Source: Geodermatophilus sp. DF01-2 (lineage in GTDB: Bacteria > Actinomycetota > Actinomycetes > Mycobacteriales > Geodermatophilaceae). Taken from it: a DNA stretch of 35,138 bases. The translations under genes and the position numbers were made by a program. The stretch spans positions 1-35,138 of the forward strand of contig NZ_SPQN01000048.1 of the NCBI RefSeq assembly GCF_004571065.1, written 5' to 3'. This document shows positions 7,260 through 15,695 of this stretch, piece after piece. The notes beneath the pieces were generated by a model, which saw only the letters and a list, made by a program, of their open reading frames with translations, searched no databases and had not been told where the DNA came from. Numbering within the stretch: position 1 is the stretch's first letter; each line of letters starts with the position of its first letter.

Positions 7260-8129
7260 GTGTCGCCCTCCGGAGAGCTCGACTACGAGGTCGTCGACGT
7301 GTTCGCGCCACGCGCCTTCGCCGGCAACCCGCTGGCCGTGGTGCTCGACGCCGACGACCTGAGCACCGAGCAGTGCCAGGCACTGGCGAACGAGTTCCAC
7401 CTCTCGGAGACGTCGTTCCTCTCCGCGCCCGAGGCCGGGGACGCCGACTACCGGGTCCGGATCTTCACGCCCTACGCCGAGCTGCCCTTCGCCGGGCACC
7501 CCAGCGTCGGCGCGGCGCACGTGCTGGTGCGCACCGGCCGGCTGGCCGCCGGGACGCTGCGCCAGGAGTGCGGCGCCGGCGTCCTCGACGTGGTGGTCGA
7601 CGAGGACGGCGCGACCCTCTCCGGCGGCCGCCCCACGCTCGAGGACGGGCCCGACCCCGCCGCCCTGGTCGAGGCGGTGGGGCTCGCGGCCGCCGACGCC
7701 GCCGGGGTTCCCGCGCACGTCGCCGGCTGCGGCCTGCCTTTCACGTTCCTCGCGGTGCGCCCCGAGGTCGTCGACGCCGCCGCACCGGTCCCCGCGCTGC
7801 TCGGCGGGCGGGGCGTGGGTGAGGGCGTCTCGGTGCTCTCGTGGGACGCCGCGACCTCGACCGCCCGGGCGCGGGTGTTCGCCGCCGACCTGGCCTGGGG
7901 CGAGGACCCCGCCACCGGCTCGGCGGCGCTCGGCACCGGCGTCTGGCTGGTCGCGGCCGGCCTACTGGCGCCCGACGGGACGTCGTCCTACGTCGTCTCC
8001 CAGGGCGAGGCGATGGGGCGGCCGTCCGTTCTCTCCTGCACGGTGACCGCCTCCGGGGGGCGGGCGGTCGCGGCGACGGTCCGGGGCGCGGTGGTGCCGG
8101 TCGCGCGCGGCCGCATCCGGGTGCCTTGA
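7260..8129 (+). CDS. PhzF family isomerase/epimerase
   Basis: The 289-aa protein has the PhzF two-lobed fold markers: VDVFAPRAFAGNPLAVV near the N-terminus, the conserved glutamate in HLSETSF (about residue 46), FTPYAELPFAGHPSVGAAHV in the first lobe and GEDPATGSAALG in the second. The glutamate is the acid/base in phenazine-pathway PhzF. Most homologues outside phenazine clusters have unknown substrates, and no phenazine genes are here, so a biosynthetic role should not be assumed. The length is typical. It is divergent from the PRC-barrel/MgtE-N/CBS gene and followed by a hairpin repeat. Confidence 0.9.
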   Translation: MSPSGELDYEVVDVFAPRAFAGNPLAVVLDADDLSTEQCQALANEFHLSETSFLSAPEAGDADYRVRIFTPYAELPFAGHPSVGAAHVLVRTGRLAAGTLRQECGAGVLDVVVDEDGATLSGGRPTLEDGPDPAALVEAVGLAAADAAGVPAHVAGCGLPFTFLAVRPEVVDAAAPVPALLGGRGVGEGVSVLSWDAATSTARARVFAADLAWGEDPATGSAALGTGVWLVAAGLLAPDGTSSYVVSQGEAMGRPSVLSCTVTASGGRAVAATVRGAVVPVARGRIRVP

Positions 8130-8133
8130 AAGA

Positions 8134-8206
8134 GGACCCCCCTGCCCCCCACGGCCCCGTCCCGGGTCCCGCCCCGAGTTCGCGAAGGGTGGGGAGGACG
8201 GGGTCC
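8134..8206 (-). repeat. Dispersed hairpin repeat F2, copy a (3' end of phzF-like gene)
   Basis: On the minus strand it begins GGACCCCGTCCTCCCCACCC and contains facing GGACGGGG/CCCCGTCC-type arms (8153-8162 with 8196-8205, one wobble). Minus-strand positions 8206-8152 match 22141-22195 at 49 of 55 bases without gaps. It starts 5 nt after the phzF stop and probably ends that transcript. Confidence 0.65.
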
Positions 8207-8284
8207 TTCAACCTGGAGGAGGGCCGCGGGGCCGTCGCCGGCGCCTGGGCGCTGCACCGGCCGGGTGGGCGGGACGTCGGGATC

Positions 8285-9145
8285 ATGGCGGTCGCCGTCA
8301 TCGGCATCTCGCTGTCGGCGCCGCTGACCACGATGCTGACCGCCCCGATGCTCGCGCTGGCCTTCTGGCGCAACCTCGGCGGAGCCACGGCGCTGCTGCC
8401 GGTGCTCCTGCTGCGCGAGCGGTCGGTGCTGCTGGGCCTGCGGTCGGGCGACCTGGCCAGCTCCGTCGTCGCCGGGCTGTTCCTCGCCGCGCACTTCGCC
8501 GCGTGGCTGCCCAGCCTGTCGATGACGACGGTCGCGGCCTCGACCGCGCTGGTCACCACCACCCCGGTCTGGACGGCGCTGGCCGCGCGCGCCAGCGGGG
8601 TCCGGCTGCCCGCGACGACCTGGTGGGGGCTGGTGCTGGCGGTGCTCGGCGTGGCGCTGATCGCCGGGGTCGACGTCACGGTCAGCCTGCGCGCCCTCGC
8701 CGGGGACGCGCTGGCGCTGCTCGGCGCGATCTGTGCCGGCGGGTACGTGCTGGCCGGCGCGCGGGCCCGGCAGCGGCTGTCCACCTCGGCGTACGCGGTG
8801 GTCTGCTACTCGGTGTGCGCCGCGACGATCGCCGTCGCCGCGGCCGTCGTCGGCAACCCGCTCGTCGGCTTCTCCGCGCGGGACTGGCTGCTCATCGCTG
8901 CCATCACCGTCTGCGCCCAGTTGCTCGGGCACACGCTGTTCAACCTGCTGCTCTCCTCGGTCGGCCCGACCATGGTCAGCCTGGTGATCCTGCTGGAGGT
9001 GCCCGGCGCGCTGCTGTTCGCCCTCGTGCTGCTGCAGCAGGTGCCGCCGCTCCTCGCGCTGCCCGGCCTGGTGCTGGTCGTCGTCGGCGTCGCCCTGGTG
9101 GTCCGGGCCAGCCGTCCGGCGGGGCTGGCCGAGCCCGGCACCTGA
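8285..9145 (+). CDS. EamA (DMT superfamily) transporter
   Basis: From ATG 8285 the protein has 286 aa and about ten hydrophobic helices in two EamA repeats (about 5-135 and 145-283). Markers are FWRNLGGATALLPVLLLRER and AAHFAAWLPSLSMTTVAASTALVTTTPVWTAL in the first repeat, and LLEVPGALLFALVLL in the second. The family exports or imports small metabolites; the substrate cannot be read from sequence. The frame is open further upstream, but that part runs through the F2 repeat and has no good start near, so ATG 8285 is preferred. A short C-terminal tail (RASRPAGLAEPGT) is cytoplasmic. Confidence 0.85.
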   Translation: MAVAVIGISLSAPLTTMLTAPMLALAFWRNLGGATALLPVLLLRERSVLLGLRSGDLASSVVAGLFLAAHFAAWLPSLSMTTVAASTALVTTTPVWTALAARASGVRLPATTWWGLVLAVLGVALIAGVDVTVSLRALAGDALALLGAICAGGYVLAGARARQRLSTSAYAVVCYSVCAATIAVAAAVVGNPLVGFSARDWLLIAAITVCAQLLGHTLFNLLLSSVGPTMVSLVILLEVPGALLFALVLLQQVPPLLALPGLVLVVVGVALVVRASRPAGLAEPGT

Positions 9146-9165
9146 GCGCCTCGGAGGCCCCTGGC

Positions 9166-9171
9166 TACTCT
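9166..9171 (+). promoter_or_regulatory. Candidate -10 box TACTCT for the CoA lyase gene
   Basis: TANNNT hexamer 62 nt before GTG 9234; it predicts a leader of about 55 nt carrying the GGAGG ribosome site. No clear -35 box is seen. Confidence 0.3.
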
Positions 9172-9233
9172 CCGGTGGAACCCGACCCCGAGCTGAGTGT
9201 TCCACCCACCCACACCACCCCGACGGAGGCACC

Positions 9234-10187
9234 GTGGCCGAGCTCCGATCCCGCCGTTCCAACCTCGCCGTCCCCGGCAGCAACCCGCGCTTCCTGGAGA
9301 AGGCCAAGGGCCTGGGCGCCGACCAGGTCTTCCTCGACCTCGAGGACGCCTGCGCGCCGCTGGCCAAGCCCGGTGCCCGCAAGAACATCGTCGCGGCCCT
9401 CAACGAGGGTGGCTGGGGCGACAAGATCCGCACCGTCCGGGTCAACGACTGGACGACGGAGTGGACCTACCGCGACGTGATCGAGGTCGTGGAGGGCGCG
9501 GGGGCCAACCTCGACTGCATCATGCTGCCGAAGGTGGTCGACGCGCACCAGGTCGCGGCCCTGGACTTCCTGCTCACCCAGGTCGAGAAGGCCAACGGGC
9601 TCGAGGTCGGCCGGATCGGCATCGAGGCGCAGATCGAGACCGCGCAGGGCCTGATCAACGTCAACGACATCGCGTTCGCCAGCCCGCGGATCGAGACGAT
9701 CATCTTCGGTCCGGCCGACTTCATGGCCAGCATCAACATGAAGTCGCTGGTGGTCGGCGCCCTGCACCCGGACTACGCGGGCGACCCGTTCCACTACATC
9801 CTCATGCAGATCCTCATGGCCGCCCGCGCCCGCGGCGTGCAGGCCATCGACGGCCCCTTCCTGCAGGTGCGCGACGTGGACGCCTTCCGCGAGGTCGCCA
9901 AGCGGTCCGCCGTCCTGGGCTTCGACGGCAAGTGGGTGCTGCACCCGGGCCAGGTCGAGGCGGCCAACGAGATCTACTCGCCGTCCCAGGAGGACTACGA
10001 CCACGCCGAGCTGATCCTCGACGCCTACGACTGGTCGACCTCGGAGGCCGGCGGCAAGAAGGGCTCGGCGATGCTCGGCGACGAGATGATCGACGAGGCC
10101 AGCCGCAAGATGGCGCTGGTCATCGCGGGCAAGGGTCGCGCCGCCGGCATGCAGCGGACGTCGTCCTTCACCCCGCCGGAGGGCTGA
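9234..10187 (+). CDS. HpcH/HpaI (CitE-like) CoA ester lyase, malyl-CoA lyase type
   Basis: The 317-aa protein is a TIM-barrel lyase of the CitE/malyl-CoA lyase group. Visible motifs are RSNLAVPGSNPRFLEKA (phosphate/CoA site), FLDLEDA, MLPKV, the metal-binding glutamate in EAQIETAQG (about 142) and the aspartate in FGPADFMAS. The family cleaves or forms C-C bonds of beta-hydroxyacyl-CoA esters with Mg2+, for example malyl-CoA to acetyl-CoA and glyoxylate. Length and the C-terminal MLGDEMIDEASRKMA favour the L-malyl/beta-methylmalyl-CoA lyase branch over citrate lyase beta subunit. GTG 9234 has CGGAGG five nt upstream. An acyl-CoA dehydrogenase lies 0.7 kb downstream. Confidence 0.85.
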   Translation: MAELRSRRSNLAVPGSNPRFLEKAKGLGADQVFLDLEDACAPLAKPGARKNIVAALNEGGWGDKIRTVRVNDWTTEWTYRDVIEVVEGAGANLDCIMLPKVVDAHQVAALDFLLTQVEKANGLEVGRIGIEAQIETAQGLINVNDIAFASPRIETIIFGPADFMASINMKSLVVGALHPDYAGDPFHYILMQILMAARARGVQAIDGPFLQVRDVDAFREVAKRSAVLGFDGKWVLHPGQVEAANEIYSPSQEDYDHAELILDAYDWSTSEAGGKKGSAMLGDEMIDEASRKMALVIAGKGRAAGMQRTSSFTPPEG

Positions 10188-10193
10188 GCCCGC

Positions 10194-10260
10194 CCGAGGC
10201 ACGGGAGGCTCTCCCTACGTGCTGAGCCCGCAGACGTGGGAAGGGCCTCCCGTGCCTCGG
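10194..10260. terminator. Long hairpin between convergent CoA lyase and DUF4190 genes
   Basis: CCGAGGCACGGGAGGC (10194-10209) pairs perfectly over 16 bp with 10245-10260. The inner part continues imperfectly (CCC..ACGT with ACGT..GGG). It starts 7 nt after the lyase stop and ends 4 nt before the stop of the opposite gene, as expected for a bidirectional terminator. Confidence 0.75.
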
Positions 10261-10263
10261 CGC

Positions 10264-10719
10264 CTATGGCGCGAAGCCTCCCGAGCCGACCGAGGCCAGG
10301 GCGACGACGAAGAACACGAAGCCGAGCACGACGACGGCGGTGCCGAGGCCGCCCACGATGATCCCGGCCAGGGCCAGGCCGTCGCCTTCCTCCTGGGTCT
10401 CCCGGATCTGCCGGCGCGCGACGATGCCGAGCACCAGCCCGACCGGGCTGAAGACGAACGCCATCACCAGCGCCAGGATCGCCATGGTGTTGGTCGGCCG
10501 CCGGTAGCCGCCGGGAGGGTAGCCGTAGCCGTACCCGGGCGGGGGACCGTAGCCCGGTGGCGGGCCGTACCCGGGCTGGGCGCCGTACCCGGGCTGGGCG
10601 CCGTACCCGGGCGGCGGGCCGTACCCGGGCGGCGGGTACCCAGGGGGCCGCTGTTCCTCTCCGCCCTGTGACCGAGCTGCGGGGTCGGGGCCGCCGCGGT
10701 GGGCGTCGTCCTGCGTCAT
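10264..10719 (-). CDS. DUF4190 small membrane protein with PGYG-repeat N-terminus
   Basis: The 151-aa protein starts at ATG 10719 (GAGGA upstream). After a charged leader it has a Pro/Gly/Tyr-rich segment of PGYGPPPGYG repeats (about 27-70), then the DUF4190 pattern TNTMAILALVMAFVFSPVGLVLGIVARRQI with two transmembrane helices (about 78-99 and 115-143). The family is common in actinobacteria and its function is not established. Pro/Tyr-rich tails often mediate weak assembly or act as intrinsically disordered tethers (inference). A longer frame to 10950 overlaps the acyl-CoA dehydrogenase start and is rejected. Confidence 0.82.
   Translation of the reverse strand: MTQDDAHRGGPDPAARSQGGEEQRPPGYPPPGYGPPPGYGAQPGYGAQPGYGPPPGYGPPPGYGYGYPPGGYRRPTNTMAILALVMAFVFSPVGLVLGIVARRQIRETQEEGDGLALAGIIVGGLGTAVVVLGFVFFVVALASVGSGGFAP
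10530..10637 (-). repeat. Six tandem 18-bp repeats inside the DUF4190 gene
   Basis: Six 18-bp units, each starting CGTA(C/G)CCCGG on the plus strand, lie at 10530, 10548, 10566, 10584, 10602 and 10620. Units three and four are identical. They encode the PGYG-type hexapeptide repeats, and copy number may vary between strains by slippage. Confidence 0.85.
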
Positions 10720-10870
10720 CGTCGTCCTCGCTCGGTCGTGGAGTGGGCTCTGTGGGAATGCTGGACGGGCCACGCCCCCGGAGGTGACCGGGCACACGCG
10801 GACGGCGACCGCCGGTGGCCCATACTGCCCGGTAACCACGGACAACCGGAGTCCCCGGAGGAGCGACGCG

Positions 10871-12070
10871 ATGACCCGTCTGGCGCAGACCGCCGACCTG
10901 ACCGACGTCCAGCAGGAGATCCTGTCGACCGTCAGGAGTTTCGTCGACAAGGAGATCGTTCCGCACGCGCAGGAGCTCGAGCACGCCGACGCCTATCCGC
11001 AGGAGATCGTCGACGGGCTCAAGGAGCTGGGGATCTTCGGCCTGACCATTCCCGAGGAGTTCGGTGGCCTGGGCGAGTCGCTGCTGACCTACGCGCTGGT
11101 GGTCGAGGAGATCGCCCGCGGCTGGATGAGCGTCTCCGGCGTCATCAACACCCACTTCATCGTCGCCTACATGGTGATGCAGCACGGCACCCGGGAGCAG
11201 AAGGAGCGCCTGTTGCCGCGGATGGCCATCGGCGAGGTGCGCGGGGCCTTCTCGATGTCCGAGCCGGGGCTGGGCTCCGACGTCGCCGGCATCCGCACCA
11301 AGGCCACGAAGCAGGCCGACGGCGACTACGTTCTCGACGGCCAGAAGATGTGGCTGACCAACGGCGGGTCCTCCACGCTGGTCGCGGCGCTGGTGCGCAC
11401 CGACGAGGGCGCGGAGAAGGCCCACCAGAACCTCACGACCTTCCTGGTCGAGAAGCCGGCCGGCTTCGGCGAGGTCGTTCCCGGGATCACCATCCCCGGC
11501 AAGATCGACAAGATGGGCTACAAGGGCGTCGACACCACCGAGCTCGTCTTCGACGGTTACCGGGCCAGGGCCGGCGACATCCTCGGCGGGGCGCCCGGGC
11601 GGGGCTTCGCCCAGATGATGGACGGTGTCGAGGTCGGCCGGGTCAACGTCGCCGCCCGCGGCTGCGGCATCGCGATCCGCGCCTTCGAGCTGGCCATCGC
11701 CTACGCCCAGCAGCGGGAGACCTTCGGCAAGCCGATCGCCGCCCACCAGGCGATCGCGTTCAAGCTTGCCGAGATGGCGACCAAGGTCGAGGCCGCGCAC
11801 GCGATGATGGTGCGCGCCGCCCGGCTCAAGGACGCCGGCGCGCGCAACGACGTCGAGGCCGGCATGGCCAAGCTGCTGGCCAGCGAGTACGCCGCCGAGG
11901 TGACCCAGGAGTCGTTCCGCATCCACGGCGGCTACGGCTACTCCAAGGAGTACGAGATCGAGCGGCTCATGCGCGAGGCGCCGTTCCTGCTCATCGGCGA
12001 GGGCACCAGCGAGATCCAGAAGACCATCATCAGCCGGGGCCTGCTCAAGGACTACGCCCTCAAGCGCTGA
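10871..12070 (+). CDS. Acyl-CoA dehydrogenase
   Basis: The 399-aa protein has the three acyl-CoA dehydrogenase domains: N-terminal helices (about 10-125), the beta domain with the FAD/substrate signature AFSMSEPGLGSDVAGI (about 127-142) and MWLTNG, and a C-terminal helical domain with RETFGKPIAAHQAIAFKLA and FRIHGGYGYSKEYEIERLMREAP. The catalytic glutamate is in IGEGTSEIQ. It oxidises a fatty or branched acyl-CoA to the enoyl-CoA using FAD, passing electrons to ETF. Chain specificity is not readable. ATG 10871 is chosen over an upstream frame because GGAGGAG precedes it. With the CoA lyase it may form part of a CoA-thioester route (inference). Confidence 0.92.
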   Translation: MTRLAQTADLTDVQQEILSTVRSFVDKEIVPHAQELEHADAYPQEIVDGLKELGIFGLTIPEEFGGLGESLLTYALVVEEIARGWMSVSGVINTHFIVAYMVMQHGTREQKERLLPRMAIGEVRGAFSMSEPGLGSDVAGIRTKATKQADGDYVLDGQKMWLTNGGSSTLVAALVRTDEGAEKAHQNLTTFLVEKPAGFGEVVPGITIPGKIDKMGYKGVDTTELVFDGYRARAGDILGGAPGRGFAQMMDGVEVGRVNVAARGCGIAIRAFELAIAYAQQRETFGKPIAAHQAIAFKLAEMATKVEAAHAMMVRAARLKDAGARNDVEAGMAKLLASEYAAEVTQESFRIHGGYGYSKEYEIERLMREAPFLLIGEGTSEIQKTIISRGLLKDYALKR

Positions 12071-12077
12071 ACGAGGA

Positions 12078-12174
12078 ACCCCCTACGGGGTCCCGCCCAA
12101 CTGAGCCTGCGAAGGCGTGAGGCCCCGTCCAGAGGCTCGCCGCGAGCATGCGAGCGGGGAGGGGGGACGGGGTC
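12078..12174. terminator. Hairpins between convergent acyl-CoA dehydrogenase and DUF4230 genes, including F2 copy b
   Basis: A small stem ACCCC/GGGGT (12078-12091) follows the dehydrogenase stop. A second, longer stem pairs GGCCCCGTCC (12121-12130) with GGACGGGGTC (12165-12174), with an inner GCTCGC/GCGAGC stem. The GGACGGGGTCCTT end on the minus strand is the start of the F2 repeat family seen at 8134, 22141 and 27215. Confidence 0.55.
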
Positions 12175-12191
12175 CTTCCGGGGGTCCTTTC

Positions 12192-12893
12192 TCAGCCGGC
12201 GCTGTCGGCGGGCTCCTCGAAGCGGACCTCGACGTCGTCGACGCCGAGCGACCGGGCGAGGCCGGTCAGCATCGCCCGGGTGTTGCTCTCGGCGCGCTCG
12301 CGCAGGTCGCTGGCCGCGGCCGCGGCGGCCAGCCGGTCCTCCGCCAGTGCGTACAGCTCGCTGTCGTCGACGGGGTCGTCGCCGAACGCGTCGCCGACCC
12401 GCTCGAACAGCCCGCGGTCGCGGTCGAGGACCCGGCTCTCCTCGGGGTCGATCCGCACCTCGCCCAGGCGCGGGGCCGGCAACGCGATGGTGGCGGAGGT
12501 GCCGTCGGGCGAGAGGGCGACCCGGCCGGCGTCCAGACCCTCGAGGTCGACGTACGCGTCGGCGGTCCCGGTGGCGAGGAAGCTGACCCGCTCCCCGCTG
12601 ATCACCGACGGCACGTACCGGGTGTCGTCCTCGCGGTCGACGACGACCTGGAAGGTGCCGGTCGCGGCGTGGTACTCGTGCAGGTCCTCGAGGGCCAGCA
12701 GCAGCGGGGTGGTGCTGCGGTCGACGACGTCCTGCCCGAACAGGTCGAGCGCCAGCCAGTCGGCCAGCTGCGTGCCGAGCGGCACGAGCACGACCAGGCC
12801 GATGCCGGCCGCGGCGAGCCGGCGGGGGACGCGTCGGCGGCGGCGCGGGGCCGGGTCGAGGGAGACGGGGCGGGACGGCAGCAGCGTGGGCAT
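12192..12893 (-). CDS. DUF4230 membrane-anchored protein
   Basis: From ATG 12893 the protein has 233 aa: a basic N-terminus (PRRRRRVPRRLA), one membrane helix (about 28-45, AAGIGLVVLVPLGTQLA), then an extracytoplasmic domain with ALEDLHEYHAATGTFQVVVDREDD...YVPSVISGERVSFLATGTADAYVDLEGL. This matches the DUF4230 pattern, whose role is unknown. The C-terminal part (about 170-233) is helical and ends in acidic residues. A longer frame to 12980 has no better start; GAGAGG precedes ATG 12893. Confidence 0.8.
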   Translation of the reverse strand: MPTLLPSRPVSLDPAPRRRRRVPRRLAAAGIGLVVLVPLGTQLADWLALDLFGQDVVDRSTTPLLLALEDLHEYHAATGTFQVVVDREDDTRYVPSVISGERVSFLATGTADAYVDLEGLDAGRVALSPDGTSATIALPAPRLGEVRIDPEESRVLDRDRGLFERVGDAFGDDPVDDSELYALAEDRLAAAAAASDLRERAESNTRAMLTGLARSLGVDDVEVRFEEPADSAG

Positions 12894-13069
12894 GCGCGGC
12901 CTCTCGGGGTCAGGGAATGAGATGCGGTGCGGTGCTCGCCCGCTCCAGCGACGGGTGTGCCCGCCCTCATTCCCCGACACGCGACGACACGCCGAAACCG
13001 CCGGGCGAACCAGCCGGCCGGCCGGGGCCCGATGGGCAGCGGCGGCACGCCGTCGGTCAGGGTGGGGGC

Positions 13070-14008
13070 GTGCGAGCTGTCGGAGTGACCGAGTTCGGTG
13101 GGCCGGAGGCCCTGCGCGTCGTCGACGTCCCGGCGGAGCCGCTGGGGCCCGGGCAGGTGCGGATGCGGGTGACCGCGGCCGCGGTGAGCCCCACCGACAC
13201 CCATCTCCGCGAGGGCGCCTACGCGCGGCGGGACCCGGTGCAGGAGTTCCCGTACGTGCCGGGGATGGACGCCGCCGGCGTGCTGATCGAGGTCGGCCCG
13301 GACGTGGACACCGACCTGCGGGTGGGCGACCGGGTGATGGCGGTCGTGGTGCCCACCGGCGCGCACGGCGCCTACCGGGAGGACCTGGTGCTGCCGGCCG
13401 GCTCGGTGGTCCGGTCCCCGGCGGGCAGCACCGACGCCGAGGCCTCGACGCTGCCGATGAACGGGCTCACCGCGCGGCTGGCGCTGGACCTCATGGGCCT
13501 GCAGCCGGGCCAGGTGGTGGCGGTGACCGGGGCCGCGGGCGCCTTCGGCGGCTACGTCGTCCAGCTGGCCCGGGCCGACGGGCTGACCGTCGTCGCCGAC
13601 GCGTCGGAGGCCGACGAGGAGCTGGTCCGCGACCTGGGCGCCGACGTCGTCGTCCGGCGGGGGGACGACGTCGCCGATCGGATCCGTTCGGAGTTCCCGG
13701 GAGGTGTCGACGGGCTGGCCGACGGCTCGGTGCAGGACGCGCTGGTGCTGCCGGCGGTGCGGGACGGCGGGGCGGTGGCGACCGTGCGCGGCTACCGGGG
13801 CACCGGCGAGCGGGACCTGCGCGTCCACCCGACCCTCGTGCGGCGGTACGCCGAGAACCGGGCGGCGCTCGACCGGCTGCGGGAGCAGGCCGGGCAGGGC
13901 GTGCTGACCCTCCGCGTGGCCCGGACCCTCCCGGCCGAGGAGGCCGCCGAGGCGCACCGGTTGCTGGCGCGCGGGGGCATCCGCGGGCGGTTGGTGCTGA
14001 CGTTCTGA
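13070..14008 (+). CDS. Zinc-independent medium-chain NADP-dependent oxidoreductase (quinone oxidoreductase-like)
   Basis: The 312-aa protein follows the MDR/quinone-reductase pattern: GroES-like N-domain (about 1-115; GGPEALRVVDVPAEPLGPGQVRMRV, VPGMDAAGVLIEVG), then a Rossmann domain with the nucleotide motif VTGAAGAFGGYVVQLAR (about 144-160). The cysteines and histidine that bind zinc in alcohol dehydrogenases are absent, so an NADPH quinone or enone reductase is more likely. It lies 52 bp before an IlvB-like gene in the same direction and could be co-transcribed. The GTG start is weakly supported. Confidence 0.85.
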   Translation: MRAVGVTEFGGPEALRVVDVPAEPLGPGQVRMRVTAAAVSPTDTHLREGAYARRDPVQEFPYVPGMDAAGVLIEVGPDVDTDLRVGDRVMAVVVPTGAHGAYREDLVLPAGSVVRSPAGSTDAEASTLPMNGLTARLALDLMGLQPGQVVAVTGAAGAFGGYVVQLARADGLTVVADASEADEELVRDLGADVVVRRGDDVADRIRSEFPGGVDGLADGSVQDALVLPAVRDGGAVATVRGYRGTGERDLRVHPTLVRRYAENRAALDRLREQAGQGVLTLRVARTLPAEEAAEAHRLLARGGIRGRLVLTF

Positions 14009-14060
14009 CGCCTCGTGGCTGCGGTCGCACGGACTCGCGGTCCGTGCGAGGGTCGCGACC

Positions 14061-15611
14061 GTGAACGGCGCGCAGGCACTCATCCGGACCCTCGTCGGCG
14101 CGGGCGTCGACGTCTGCTTCGCCAATCCCGGCACGTCGGAGATGCACTTCGTCGCGGCGCTGGACGACGTCCCGGAGATGCGCGGTGTGCTGACGCTGTT
14201 CGAGGGCGTCGCGACCGGTGCCGCCGACGGCTACGCGCGGATGGCCGGGCGGCCGGCGGCGACGCTGCTGCACCTGGGCCCGGGGCTGGCCAACGGCCTG
14301 GCCAACCTGCACAACGCCCGGCGCGGCGGCGCGCCGCTGGTGAACGTCATCGGCGACCACGCCCGCTCGCACAAGCGGTTGGACGCGCCGCTGGAGTCCG
14401 ACCTCGACGCCCTCGCCGGGGCGGTGTCGGGCTGGCTGCGCCGCTCGCTGTCGCCGGCCGACGTCGCGGCCGACGCCGCCGAGGCGGTGGCGCAGGCGGC
14501 CCGGCGCGGGATCGCCTCGCTGGTGCTACCCGCCGACGTCTCGTGGGAGGACGGCGCCGCGCCCGCCGACCCGGTGCCGGTCCGTCCGGCCCCGCGGGTG
14601 GCGTCGTCGGTGGTGGACGACGTGGCCGCGGTCCTGGCGTCCGGCGAGCCGGCGGTGCTCTTCCTCGGCGGGGACGTCGTGGCCAGCGAGGAGGCGCTCC
14701 TGGCCGCCGGGCGGGTCGCCGCCGGCACCGGCGCGCGCCTGATGGCCGAGACCTTCCCCGCGCGGATGGTCCGCGGCGCCGGGCTGCCGGACCTCGCCAA
14801 GCTGCCCTACCCGCCGGAGATGGCGATGGCCGCGCTGGCGGGGACCCGCCACCTGGTGCTCGCCGGAGCCACCGCGCCGGTCCACTTCTTCGCCTACCCG
14901 GGCCTGCCGGGGACGCCGGTGCCCGAGGACTGCACGGTGCACGTCCTCTCGGCGCCGGGGGAGGACGGCGTCGCCGCGGTGCAGGCGCTAGCCGAGGTCG
15001 CCGCGCCCGGCGCGCAGCCGGAGCTGCTGGAGGCGTCGCGGCCCGAACTGCCGTCCGGCCGGCTCACGCCACGGTCGATGGCGGCCGTCGTCGGGGCACT
15101 GCTGCCGGAGCGGGCGATCGTGGTCGACGAGGCACTCACCTCCGGCGTCGGCCTCACCGAGCTGACCTCGGGCGGGCCGCGGCACGACTGGCTGGCGCTG
15201 ACCGGCGGGGCGATCGGCGACGGGCTGCCGATGGCCGTGGGCGCGGCGGTGGCCTGCCCGGACCGGCCGGTGGTCGTGCTGCAGGCCGACGGCAGCGCGA
15301 TGTACACGATCCAGGCGCTGTGGACCATGGCCCGCGAGCAGCTCGACGTCACCGTCGTCCTCTGCGACAACGGCTCCTACGCGATCCTCGAGCACGAGCT
15401 GTCCCGGGTGGGTGCGGCGGAGGACGGCAAGCGCGCCGGGGAGCTGCTGCACCTGGGCGGTCCGTCGCTGGACTTCGTCGCGCTGGCGACCGGCATGGGG
15501 GTGCCCGCGACCCGGGCCACGACCACGGAGGAGCTGGCCGACCAGCTGCGGTCGGCGCTGGCCGCCCCGGGGCCGCACCTGGTCGACGCGGTGCTGCCCG
15601 GCCGTCGGTGA
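14061..15611 (+). CDS. Thiamine diphosphate-dependent enzyme, IlvB/benzoylformate decarboxylase-like
   Basis: The 516-aa protein has the three ThDP-enzyme domains. The N-terminal PYR domain starts ALIRTLVGAGVDVCFANPGTSEMHF and holds the ThDP-activating Glu48 in TLFEGVATGAADGYARM. A central domain (about 180-320) follows. The C-terminal PP domain has GGAIGDGLPMAVGAAVA and the Mg/ThDP motif ADGSAMYTIQALWTMAREQLDVTVVLCDNGSY (about 409-440). The GxGxxN spacing and the AMYT motif resemble the acetolactate synthase-like/benzoylformate decarboxylase branch. It is shorter than biosynthetic IlvB (about 570-600 aa) and no small subunit is present, so valine/isoleucine synthesis is unlikely. The true 2-keto acid is unknown. 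Confidence 0.87.
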   Translation: MNGAQALIRTLVGAGVDVCFANPGTSEMHFVAALDDVPEMRGVLTLFEGVATGAADGYARMAGRPAATLLHLGPGLANGLANLHNARRGGAPLVNVIGDHARSHKRLDAPLESDLDALAGAVSGWLRRSLSPADVAADAAEAVAQAARRGIASLVLPADVSWEDGAAPADPVPVRPAPRVASSVVDDVAAVLASGEPAVLFLGGDVVASEEALLAAGRVAAGTGARLMAETFPARMVRGAGLPDLAKLPYPPEMAMAALAGTRHLVLAGATAPVHFFAYPGLPGTPVPEDCTVHVLSAPGEDGVAAVQALAEVAAPGAQPELLEASRPELPSGRLTPRSMAAVVGALLPERAIVVDEALTSGVGLTELTSGGPRHDWLALTGGAIGDGLPMAVGAAVACPDRPVVVLQADGSAMYTIQALWTMAREQLDVTVVLCDNGSYAILEHELSRVGAAEDGKRAGELLHLGGPSLDFVALATGMGVPATRATTTEELADQLRSALAAPGPHLVDAVLPGRR

Positions 15612-15695
15612 CATGGCTGCGCGGGCCGTCGGTTCCGTGGCGATTCGCCGTCCGGCCTTGCACTGCCCGGGGCGCGCGAAGCAGAGTGCGAGGCG

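Noticed and set aside
7260-8129. Phenazine biosynthesis gene cluster
   Set aside because: Only a PhzF-family protein is present; no other phz genes lie in the window.
10530-10637. CRISPR-like array from evenly spaced repeats
   Set aside because: The 18-bp units are directly abutting and in frame, encoding PGYG repeats of the DUF4190 protein; there are no spacers.
14061-15611. Biosynthetic acetolactate synthase (ilvB)
   Set aside because: Too short, no small subunit and no ilv neighbours; the sequence is closer to the IlvB-like/benzoylformate decarboxylase branch.
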